From JADLCB01 sp964398315 (GTDB lineage Bacteria > Planctomycetota > Phycisphaerae > Tepidisphaerales > Tepidisphaeraceae): 64,000 nt of DNA. Positions 8,882-17,700 of this stretch are shown here, one piece after another. Position 1 is the stretch's first letter. Each line of letters begins with the position of its first letter. A program made the translations under genes and the position numbers. The stretch covers positions 62,001 to 126,000 of the forward strand of contig CAYNMV010000002.1 of NCBI GenBank assembly GCA_964398315.1. Direction: 5' to 3'. The notes under the pieces are model-generated. The model did no database searches, was not told where the DNA came from, and was given only the letters and a program-made list of their open reading frames with translations.

Positions 8882-10081
8882 CTAGTGAATCAGGTAAAGC
8901 AACGGGAACAGGAAGATCCAGATCAGGTCAACCAGGTGCCAGTACAGGCCGACGATGTCCACCGGCGTGAAATAGGCGCTGGAAAAATCGCCGGTCGGGG
9001 TCACCGGGCGCTTGCGGGCAACACTCAGCCCCACCACGGCCACGCCGATTCCCAGTGCGATGATGACCGCGCCGATGATCAGCGGCAGGCGGGTGCCGCT
9101 GATCCCGCCGATGAACAGCAGGTAAGCCCCGATGGCTGTGGGGATCAGCCCCAGCAGCGGCGGGCGCTTACGGCTGGGCAGCGAACGCAGCGTCACCCAG
9201 AAAATCAGCCCCATGCCGATGATCACGTGGATGCCGTGCAGGCCGGTCATCAGAAAGTAAATCTGGAAGAAGGAGTAGACGCGCTCCTTGGCGCGGGGGG
9301 GCATGGTGTCCCAACCCGCGTGATGGCCTTCGGGGGCGCGTTCTGCCTGGATCAGGCCCGCGGGGGCGATGTACTGCGGCTTGATCGCCGGATCGTCAGC
9401 GGTGTTGGCCAGCGGGTTGGGATGGATGATGCCCACCAGCGGACTGGCGCTGGCGGCAGTTGCCTCACTGGGGGCGGCCGGGGCCTGCGGGTCAGCGGTG
9501 CCTGCCGCGCCGCCGGCGGCCTGTGGCGCCACCGCGCTGGTGCTGGTTGTCTGCCCTTCGCTCAGCTTGCCGCCATCGCCCTTGTAATTCTTGCTGTAGG
9601 CATTGACGGTTGAGCCGAGACCGACGTGGTGGTCGTACTTGTCACGATATTCGACCGCCTTGATGCACATGAACCCCACGCCGCCGAGCAGGGTAAGGAA
9701 CAGGCAGGTGGTCAGGGCTTTGTGCCTGTCAAGCTGGGCGTAGCGGACGGCCATCGCCATCGTCAGGGAGCTGGCCAGCAGGATGACGGTGTTCAGTGCC
9801 CCCCAGGCGGTCGAGAGATATTCATTGGCCGCGTAGAGGAAGACCTCGGGGTAGTTGTAGCGATAAACGGAGTAGGCGCAGAACAACCCGCCGAACATCA
9901 GGATTTCCGTCGCCAGGAAGATCCACATCCCGATCTTGCCCGTCATGTACTGCTGAGCGGGCGTATCGAAATGGTGGGCCAGAAAAGGCGGGTGCGGATG
10001 GGGGTCGTGATCGTGCGCGGCGGCCTGGGAGGCCAGCACCTCCATCGCACTGTCCTGGCCGATGTGTGCGTGCGTGCTCAT
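8882..10081 (-). CDS. cytochrome c oxidase subunit III with large insertions
   Basis: A 399-residue protein beginning MSTHAHIGQDS; the upstream in-frame 37 codons are not family-like. Recognisable family parts are KIGMWIFLATEILMFGGLF (helix 1 with conserved E), LNTVILLASSLTMAMAV, MTGLHGIHVIIGMGLIFWV, and the final VGLYWHLVDLIWIFLFPLLYL. Two unusual additions are visible. One is an Ala/Pro/Ser/Thr-rich hydrophilic insert of roughly 110 residues after the third helix. The other is a pair of extra hydrophobic segments (around LLGLIPTAIGAYLLFIGG and LIIGAVIIALGIGVAVVGL) before the last helix. A His/Pro-rich stretch (HDHDPHPHPP) near the N-terminus could bind metal. It is the first gene of the minus-strand oxidase cluster; subunits I and II are not here. 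Confidence 0.88.
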   Translation of the reverse strand: MSTHAHIGQDSAMEVLASQAAAHDHDPHPHPPFLAHHFDTPAQQYMTGKIGMWIFLATEILMFGGLFCAYSVYRYNYPEVFLYAANEYLSTAWGALNTVILLASSLTMAMAVRYAQLDRHKALTTCLFLTLLGGVGFMCIKAVEYRDKYDHHVGLGSTVNAYSKNYKGDGGKLSEGQTTSTSAVAPQAAGGAAGTADPQAPAAPSEATAASASPLVGIIHPNPLANTADDPAIKPQYIAPAGLIQAERAPEGHHAGWDTMPPRAKERVYSFFQIYFLMTGLHGIHVIIGMGLIFWVTLRSLPSRKRPPLLGLIPTAIGAYLLFIGGISGTRLPLIIGAVIIALGIGVAVVGLSVARKRPVTPTGDFSSAYFTPVDIVGLYWHLVDLIWIFLFPLLYLIH

Positions 10082-10634
10082 GAAATTCGCCTCAGTCGAT
10101 GCGAAAAGCCCGGCGGACGCTCCGCCGCGGATCGAATCATACTCGTTAGGTGTGAAATCGGAAACAACCCATCCCTTCAGCAGGTGCGACATTTCGCCGC
10201 TTGTTAAATATTGCTTTCAGGCGCAAGAAAATGGCATGCCTGGAGATGGCGCGGCCAGCTTTTCCGGTTGTGGAGCCTGCCCGAACCGGCCGGGACCCTG
10301 CCGCCAGAATCCGATAATCGTTCAGAGTTGCCTCATCCGTTTCCTCTTGCAATATTTTATGCTCGCCTTTAAGAATGGCGCCTGTCTGTAAAGCTGGATG
10401 CGCTGGTAAACTTGGCGGAACTGCCATCTGGCGCAGTTCGCCAGGCCGGGCGACGGCCGACCCGGGGCGCGGCACAGAAGGCGGCAAACAAGCCGCCCAG
10501 TTCGATTTATGTGGGCAAAAAGGGCTTTCGGCCTCGGCCGCCAACCGATACAACAATCAAATCCCGCCTCGGGCAGAACCGCTGGCGGGAGAGTCTCTCT
10601 CGGATCTTTCGGCTCAATGGAAAGGAGCACGCCT
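10082..10634. promoter_or_regulatory. 553-nt divergent intergenic region, oxidase / exopolysaccharide loci
   Basis: No convincing gene is seen. A weak sigma70-like candidate on the plus strand is TTGCAA (10347-10352), 17-nt spacer, TAAGAA (10370-10375). It would give a leader of about 250 nt for the export lipoprotein gene. That leader contains a small hairpin GGCGGC-aaacaa-GCCGCC (10480-10497). I looked for c-di-GMP riboswitch landmarks and did not find a convincing match. The promoter is low confidence. Confidence 0.35.
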
Positions 10635-12080
10635 TTGTTTACCACGGGGTTCTTCAGCGCCACGCGAGCGCTTGGCGTCGGTGCACTCATCACGGCGGCG
10701 GCCCTGTTGGGCGGCTGCAACAACCCGAATGACGGGCAAGGCCCCAAAGGGCTGCTCGATCCGACCGCCGTCGGCAATTTCAACATTCATTCCCAGCCGC
10801 TGGTCGTGCCCATCCTGACCGACCTGGACATCATGCCTGAGTCCGGCAGTGCGCAGTTTGCCACCGCCCAGCCGCCCACCGCAGCCGACCTGGAAGTCGA
10901 TCGCGAAGACTACCGCATCGGCCGCAATGACCTGGTGACGGTGTCGATCACCGACCTGGTTGGGCAGGGCGTCGAAACGGTGACGACCAAGCGTGTCAGC
11001 GAGAGCGGCAACGTCTCGCTGCCTCTGGTGGGGACGGTTCGCCTGCTGGACCTGACCGAACCTGAGGCCGAGCGGGCGGTGGCCGATGCCTATGCCCGGG
11101 CCAACCTGATCCAGAACGCCAATGTGCAGGTGGTGGTGGTTGAGGCGCGCAACCGCACCTTCAGCATCCTGGGCGCGGTGGGCGCACCCGGCCAGTACGC
11201 GATCGTGAACACCGATTTCCGCGTGATGGATGCGCTGGTGCTGGCCCGCGGCGTGACCTCGCCAGTGGGCGTGGACAAGATTTACATCGTCCGCCGGCTG
11301 GAATCGGATCCGCAGAATGGCCAGGCCCAGCCGCAGCAGGGGCGGCCTCAGCAGAACCAGCCCCAGCCGTCGCCGGAGCTGATCCAGCCGCAGTCCAACG
11401 CGACCGATGCCGCCCAGCCCGCGCCGCTGGCCAAGGTGGTTTACCTGCAGACCGAGGGTGGTGAAGCCGCCCAGCCGCAGGAAGGGATCGTGGTGATTGA
11501 GGGCCAGGAGCGCCCGGTGGGCCCGGCCGGTGAGGCCGCCGCCAACCAGGGTGCCGTCGCGGTCCAGCCCCAGCAGTTCGAGGGCTTCAGCGACCTGCAG
11601 GAGCCGAGCGACAAGCGCGTCATCGAGATTGACTGGCGGGCCCTGAAGGCCGGCGAGTTCAAATACGATGTGGTCATCCGCCCCAACGACCTGATCATCG
11701 TTCCCGAGCCGGAGGTTGGCGAGTACTACATGACCGGGCACGTGATGCGTCCCGGCGTGTACAGCCTGACCGGCCGCAACATTACGCTCAAGCAGGCGAT
11801 CGCCTCGACCGCCGGCTTTGATGCCCTGGCGATCCCCAGCCGCACCGAGATCATCCGCCGCCTGCCCGGTGACCGCGAGGTCTTCGTCCGGGTGGATCTG
11901 GAAAAGATCTTCGCCGGCCAGCAGTCGGACCTGTACCTGAAGCCCAACGACGTGGTGAACGTCGGCACCAACGCCGCCGCCCCCTTCCTGGCGGCGATCC
12001 GCGGGGCCTTCCGCTTCACCTACGGCTTCGGCTTCCTGTATGACCGCAACTATTACGATGACGACGACAACAACAGGTAG
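10635..12080 (+). CDS. Wza-like polysaccharide export lipoprotein (SLBB)
   Basis: An outer-membrane polysaccharide export protein. A TTG at 10635 is the preferred start because AGGAG (10623-10627) lies 7 nt before it; the in-frame ATG at 10617 has no such site. The N-terminus is a lipoprotein signal with lipobox LLGGC. The Poly_export domain follows (DYRIGRNDLVTVSI...SESGNVSLPLVG...VQVVVVEARN), then a first SLBB domain (FSILGAVGAPGQYAI). Next is a Gln/Pro-rich linker of over 100 residues, a second SLBB (YYMTGHVMRPGVYSLTG) and a C-terminal amphipathic segment ending in an acidic DDDDNN tail. About 481 residues. It begins the exosortase/exopolysaccharide locus. Confidence 0.88.
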   Translation: MFTTGFFSATRALGVGALITAAALLGGCNNPNDGQGPKGLLDPTAVGNFNIHSQPLVVPILTDLDIMPESGSAQFATAQPPTAADLEVDREDYRIGRNDLVTVSITDLVGQGVETVTTKRVSESGNVSLPLVGTVRLLDLTEPEAERAVADAYARANLIQNANVQVVVVEARNRTFSILGAVGAPGQYAIVNTDFRVMDALVLARGVTSPVGVDKIYIVRRLESDPQNGQAQPQQGRPQQNQPQPSPELIQPQSNATDAAQPAPLAKVVYLQTEGGEAAQPQEGIVVIEGQERPVGPAGEAAANQGAVAVQPQQFEGFSDLQEPSDKRVIEIDWRALKAGEFKYDVVIRPNDLIIVPEPEVGEYYMTGHVMRPGVYSLTGRNITLKQAIASTAGFDALAIPSRTEIIRRLPGDREVFVRVDLEKIFAGQQSDLYLKPNDVVNVGTNAAAPFLAAIRGAFRFTYGFGFLYDRNYYDDDDNNR

Positions 12081-12110
12081 TCTCGTGTCGTAAGCAAGTT
12101 ACCGCATATG

Positions 12111-12144
12111 AAAACCGCCCCGGGCCATCATCCCGGGGCGGTTT
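12111..12144. terminator. bidirectional intrinsic terminator
   Basis: A perfect 14-bp stem, AAAACCGCCCCGGG pairing with CCCGGGGCGGTTTT around a 6-7 nt loop, is followed by TTG TTG. It lies 30 nt after the export lipoprotein stop. The A-run and T-run on both sides make it work in either direction. Confidence 0.9.
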
Positions 12145-12526
12145 TGTTGTGTGACGGACGCGCTGGCAGGCCTGTTGGCAGCATGCGTGCAACCCCGGCG
12201 GGGCGCAGCGCATGAACAATAAGGCGCAGGGTGGGTCTGATAAGGAGTGAAGGCCGGTTGGGGTCGCTCAGGCTATCGGTCCTGAGCGAACGGCGCAGAA
12301 GGATTGAACCGAACCGCCCGTGCAAGATTTCGTAGCACTTGACGGGGTCAAATGCTGTTCCAAGGCTTGCAATGGGTTACATTATGCGTCATGGGGGCGT
12401 GCGGGATGGTGCAGGTCCGGCACAGGAATGATCCCACGCGAGGCGCATTTCCTGAATCGGGTATAAAGCCTTGCCAAGTCAAGCGGCTTCGGTCGATCTA
12501 GTTCGGTAAGCGTCCGGAGGAAATTG
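12145..12526. other. gene-free stretch between terminator and exosortase gene
   Basis: About 380 nt with no coding-like frame. The last part carries the GGAGG ribosome site (12516-12520) of the exosortase gene. I see no convincing promoter hexamers, riboswitch or repeat. The preceding terminator implies that an exosortase promoter must lie here. Confidence 0.5.
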
Positions 12527-13822
12527 GTGAGCGCGATCACAACGCCGTCAGCATCCGTTGCCGATTCATCGCCGCCGGCCCAGGATTACTGGGATCGGCG
12601 GTGCTGTGGGCTGCCGCTGAGCGCGTGGGTCAAGATCGGCGTGCTGGCCATCCTGTTCATCGCGTTGTTCTGGACCAACCTTCGGCGCCTGTGGCAGAAG
12701 ACCAACCCCTTCACCGGCGAAGGCAACTGGGAACACGCTATCTTCATTCCCCTGCTGGGGTTGTATTACCTATATGTCAACAGCGAAGACCTGCTCAAGC
12801 GGCGGGTGCAGCCGCTGAGCATCACCGGCTGGACCCGCAACCGCCTGGTGTCCGCGGGCATTTTTATCGGCCTGGGTGCGATCTGTTACCTCATCCTGCC
12901 AACCCTCAGCGCAAGCCAGGGAATGCGCCTCCAGGCGGGCGGGATGGCGCTGATGATCTGGGGCGTGCTGGCACTGGCGCTGAACTGGGGCATCGCCACC
13001 ACGCTGTTCGGCATCGGCCTGTTCGCCTACGGCATCCATCCCGGCAAGAATGACTACATCAAGGATGTCGGCATGGTCATCACCCTCTTCGGCATGGTGC
13101 TGACCCTCACCGGCTGGGATGTGATGAAGGTGGTGTGGTTCCCGATCGCGTTCCTGATCTTTGCCCTTCCCTGGCCGGGGCTGGTTTACAGCTGGGTGGC
13201 GATGCCCTTGCAGGAAGTTGCCGCCAGGGTGTCGGTTGAGGTCCTGCAACTCACCGGGGTCAGCTCCTACGTCAGCGGCACCAAGATCGTCATGACCGGC
13301 TTCGGTGGTGAGCAGCGCACGCTCAACGTCGCCGAGGCATGCGCCGGGCTGAAGTCGTTGATGACCTTCCTGACGGTGGGCGCGGCGATGGCGTTCCTGT
13401 CGGCCCGACCGATGTGGCAAAAGCTGATTCTCACCGCATCGGCTATTCCAATCGCAATTTTCTGCAACACCATGCGGGTGGCCGGCCAGGGACTGCTGGA
13501 TTACTACGTCAGCCGCGATATCTCCCAGGGCTTTGCCCACCAGTTCTCCGGCCTGATCATGCTGATCCCGGCCTTTTTCCTGTTGTTGCTGGTGGGGTGG
13601 ATTCTCGACCGATTGTTCATCGAAGAAGTGGATGACAAGGCCGCCCTGGTGGCCGAGGCGCAAAGCAGTACCGCCGCCACCGGCGCGGTCCACGCCCAGC
13701 GCAGCGGGGATGCCGGTTCGACCGCCACCCCGCCCCGGCGCGCCCCGGTCATCATTCAGCCGCCGCCCCCTGCGGGCGGATCGCTGCGTCCGCGTAAACC
13801 CAAGACGCAGGAGAACGCATGA
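12527..13822 (+). CDS. exosortase (exosortase/archaeosortase family)
   Basis: A polytopic transpeptidase-like membrane enzyme that recognises C-terminal sorting signals (PEP-CTERM type) on exported proteins. The GTG at 12527 is preferred: GGAGG lies 6 nt before it, whereas the adjacent TTG at 12524 would be only 3 nt away. The catalytic triad is visible: Cys272 in NVAEACAGLKS, Arg317 in CNTMRVAGQG, and His338 in FAHQFSGL. About ten membrane helices precede and surround these, then a Pro/Ala/Arg-rich cytoplasmic tail of about 75 residues. Length is 431, within the exosortase range. The stop overlaps the next start by 4 nt (ATGA), so it is translationally coupled to the EpsI-like gene. Confidence 0.92.
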   Translation: MSAITTPSASVADSSPPAQDYWDRRCCGLPLSAWVKIGVLAILFIALFWTNLRRLWQKTNPFTGEGNWEHAIFIPLLGLYYLYVNSEDLLKRRVQPLSITGWTRNRLVSAGIFIGLGAICYLILPTLSASQGMRLQAGGMALMIWGVLALALNWGIATTLFGIGLFAYGIHPGKNDYIKDVGMVITLFGMVLTLTGWDVMKVVWFPIAFLIFALPWPGLVYSWVAMPLQEVAARVSVEVLQLTGVSSYVSGTKIVMTGFGGEQRTLNVAEACAGLKSLMTFLTVGAAMAFLSARPMWQKLILTASAIPIAIFCNTMRVAGQGLLDYYVSRDISQGFAHQFSGLIMLIPAFFLLLLVGWILDRLFIEEVDDKAALVAEAQSSTAATGAVHAQRSGDAGSTATPPRRAPVIIQPPPPAGGSLRPRKPKTQENA

Positions 13823-14649
13823 ACGAGACCCCTGTCACCGCCTCTGCCGCCGGGCTGAAGAAACATCTGCTTCAACCCAGCTTCCTCATCGTCGCGACGA
13901 TCCTGCTGATCTGCGCCGTCGGGCTGAATGGCGCCATCACCGCGCTCAAGCTTCACTTTCAGAAGAAACCGGTCGAGCTGTCGGTATACGGCAAGGAACT
14001 GACAACGCTCCCGATGGACCTGGGCCCGTGGAAAATGGTCTCGCATGATGGCCGGCTGAACGAGGATTTCGAGCATGCCCTGGGCACCAGGCAGTATGTC
14101 TTCCGCCAGTATGTCGATGAGCGCATCGTCGGCCCGGAGATGATCCAGCGCCTGCGCGAGATGGATGAGGGCCGCCGCATGGCGATGCTGGCGCAGTTGC
14201 AGCAGGGCACCGAAGTGGCGGTGATGCATCTGGGCGTGACGTACTACACCGGGATGGTCGATACCGTCGCCCACATCCCCGATCGCTGCTATATCGCCGA
14301 TGGCTACGAACCCAAGAGCTATGAAACGAAGACCTGGCCAACTTTGCCCGATGAAACGCATGTGCGGCTCATCGCGTTCGAGGACCAGACCCCCTTCGGC
14401 AAGATGGCGCGCAACGTGGCGTACTTTTTCTTCGTGAATGATGAGCAGACCAGCGACCCGCTGGGCGTTCGCCTCAGGCTGCAGAATCTGGCCGAGGAAT
14501 ACGGCTATTACTCGAAGGTTGAACTGATGGTTGGCCAGGTCGATTCCGCCACCGCCGAAGCGGCGATGGTCGATTTCATGACCTACGCCAAACCCGAAAT
14601 CGTCGCCTGCCTGCCCGACTGGCAGAAAGTGAAGGCGCAGGCGAAATGA
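13819..14649 (+). CDS. EpsI-like exosortase-associated protein (DUF3485)
   Basis: A 276-residue protein with one N-terminal membrane helix (FLIVATILLICAVGLNGAI) and a periplasmic domain. It carries the EpsI/DUF3485 landmarks LGPWKMV near the start, then TYYTGMVDTVAHIPDRCY with an invariant Cys, and ARNVAYFFFVNDEQTSDP. In other bacteria this domain is fused to or encoded beside exosortase and is needed for exopolysaccharide/PEP-CTERM function; its precise chemistry is unknown. It overlaps the exosortase stop by 4 nt. Confidence 0.87.
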   Translation: MNETPVTASAAGLKKHLLQPSFLIVATILLICAVGLNGAITALKLHFQKKPVELSVYGKELTTLPMDLGPWKMVSHDGRLNEDFEHALGTRQYVFRQYVDERIVGPEMIQRLREMDEGRRMAMLAQLQQGTEVAVMHLGVTYYTGMVDTVAHIPDRCYIADGYEPKSYETKTWPTLPDETHVRLIAFEDQTPFGKMARNVAYFFFVNDEQTSDPLGVRLRLQNLAEEYGYYSKVELMVGQVDSATAEAAMVDFMTYAKPEIVACLPDWQKVKAQAK

Positions 14650-14721
14650 GGGTTCAGGACACCGCCTGAGCCGGTCGTTTTTGCCGAACCCCGAATCCCC
14701 GAACCCTCCAGACAGACACCC

Positions 14722-17700
14722 ATGGCACGCAGAGTCAACACCAAGTTCCTCATCATCCTGACGCTGGTGGTCGGCGGCGGCGGCGTCGCGGCCCTGGTGG
14801 CCACCAAGTTCCTGCTCAAGCCGAACCCCGATGCACTGGTACAGCAGTCTGATGAAGCCCTGGCCGCCGGCGACCTCGACGAGGGCGCCCGGTTCCTGCA
14901 GCGGGCGATCGGTGCCAGGCCGGGCGATCCGACTCTCCGCGTGCGCCTGGGGGATGTGTGGCTGCAACAGTCACGCACCGACAGCGATGCCCCGCGCCGG
15001 GCCATGCAGGCCTGGAACAGCGCGCTGGAAGTTGATCCCACCCATCAGCCGGCGCTGGACCGCCTGCTGACGATGTTCCGCCAGATCGTGGCCAGCTCGC
15101 CCGAAAGCAGCAATTTCGCGGAGCTGCGCCGGCTGGCCGAGCGCGCCGTGGCGCTCCAGCCGGACAACTACGAAATCCAGGGTGTCATCCACCAGACGAT
15201 CATCGAGCCGGCGGTGGCGCACGGCTACCCCACCTCGCGTGAAACGCTCGAGCAGGCGGTGGCGGGGATGATGGAGCTGATGGAGAAGGACCCGGCCGGA
15301 TCGCTCTATCCCTACTGGGTGGCGCGGGCCCGGCTGTACCAGGCCGCCAGCGAAGGGGAGACGATCCGCCAGCGGCTGCGCGATGAAACGCTGGCGCTGT
15401 TCGACAAGGCGCTGCAGCGCCAGCCGGAAAACGCCGCGATGCACTGGCGGGCCGCCCAGATCCATCGGATGGCATCCGCCTTCGAACGCGACAAGGCCTC
15501 GCGCGATGCCCGCCTTGAGCGTGCCCGCGAGCTGGCAATGCGGGCGCTGGAACTGGCCCGGGAGGATGATCCGCACTACACCGAGATGCACGTGCAGGCC
15601 GCCGAGCTGACCGTCCTCGCCGGCAACTATGAAGGCGCTGTGGAGATCATGCGCAAGCTGGCCGCGGCCCGCCCCGATGATCCGGAGGCGCGGCTCTACC
15701 TGGCCCAGACACTGGGGCGCGATCCCCAGCACCGGGCCGAGGCGGTAGCGCTGCTCGAAACGCCCCTGCCCGAGCGCCAGATCACGCCCGCCACCGCGGT
15801 GCGCAACTTTGAGCTGCCCACCCAGGTGCTGCTGCTGGAACTGCGCATCGGCCGCCTCGGCGAGATCACCGATGCCGCGCAAAAGCAGCAGGCGATGCAG
15901 CAGATCGAAAGCCTGATGACCGACCTGACGCGCCGTCTCGGTGAGACGCCGCGGCTGCTGCGCCTGCGCGGACAACTGTTGCTGGCGCAGAACAAGCCGG
16001 TGCCGGCGATCCAGGCCCTGGAGCAGGCCCGCGCCATCATGCAGCACGAGGGCCTGCCCACCGATTACGAACTGCTGTTCACCCTCGCCCGCAGCTATAT
16101 CCAGCAAGGCCAGACCGGCCTGGCCGAGGGGCTGCTGAGCGAGATCCTGCGGGCACACCCGGGACAGGATCTCCCGCGGCTGCTGCTGGCCGATCTGCTG
16201 TTGCAGCGCAACGATATCACAGGCGCTGAATACCAGCTCAGGCAGCTTGAGGAACATGGCGCCAACCCCGCCCAGCTCCAGCGCCTGCGCCTGGCGATCG
16301 CCAATGCCCGGGCCGACAAGGAATCCGTTGCCCGCGAGTTCGACGCGATGCCCGAGGAAACAGCGCCGCAGATGGCCGTCAAGGCGCAGCTTGCGGCGGC
16401 CACGGGCAATCGTCCCGAGGCGATCCGCCTGCTGGAAAAAGCGCGTCAGGCGCAGCCCGGGCTGATCAATCCGCAGGCGCTGGCCGTGCTCTACCTGGCC
16501 GAGAACCAGCGCGAGAAGGCTGTCGCGGTGATTCGCGACGGCCTGCAGGCCGATCCCGACAATCGTGTGCTGCGGCTGCTGGATGAGCAGCTCAAGATTG
16601 AGAACCCCACGCCCGAGCAGGTGATGGAGGCGCGCCGTCGTGTCGCCGGGACCATCGAGGATGAGTTTGATCGCGCGGTGACGCTGTTCGACATCGAGCG
16701 CGACAGCGGCAACGCCGATGCGGCACTGATGCACCTGCGTCGTGCCATCGAGCTGCGTCCCGACAATATCGCGCTGAAGAACCAGTTGTTCGCCTTCCAC
16801 CTGCAGCAGCGCGACTGGGCGGCGGCCGAAAAAATGGCCGATGAGCTGGGACGCGCCAACACCGACCAGGCCGAGGGACGGCTGTACCGCTATCAGCTTG
16901 CCCTGGCGCGCGGCCAGCTCGAGCGCGCGGTGGAGATCGCCAACGAGTTGGTCAACCGCCTGCCGCAGTTCGCCCAGAGCCACCTGGCGCTGGCCCAGGC
17001 ACGCCAGCGCCAGCAGCAGTATGCCCTGGCGATCGAGTCCTACAACCGCGTGCTGGAGCGTCAGCGGACGAACATGGAGGCGTATCGCGGGCTGATCGCC
17101 TGCTACGAGGCGCTTCAGCAGTACGATCAGATGCTGCGCACCATCGAGCAGGCCCAGCAGATCCGCCCCAACGATCCGTTCTTTGCCGAAGCGAAGCTGC
17201 AGCATGCCGAGCGCTACGGCAATCCCGCCGATGCCCTGCCCGCGCGTGAGGCGGCGGTCAAGCAGAATCCCGATAACCTGTCGGCGGTGGCGCAGCTCGG
17301 GCAGGTCTACCAGGCCTCGGCCCGCTATGCCGCCCAGCGCGGCGATGAGTCCGGCGCCAAGGCCGCCATGGAGAAGGCCCGCGCCACCTTCGCCGCCGCG
17401 CTGAACAAGTGGCCCGATGAGTTGAGCATTTACGCCGCCCTGGCCAGCACCCAGGTGGCGTTGCAGGATCTGCCCGGCGCTGAGCAGACACTGCGCCAGG
17501 TCTTCGAGCGCGATGCCTGGAAGGACAAGCCCCAGCCGCACCAGCTCCTGGCCGAGTTCTTTGCCCGCATTGGCCGCATCGCCGATGCCAAGGTCGAGAT
17601 GCGCCAGGCCATGCTCAAGGCGCACGGGGATGTGGATGTCCGCCTGCAACTGGCCGCGTTCCTCGCCCGCAGTGGTGATGTGGATGCGGCACTGGAAGAG

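Noticed and set aside
10082..10634. c-di-GMP riboswitch in front of the export lipoprotein gene
   Set aside because: The GEMM core bases are not seen; only a small unrelated hairpin is present.
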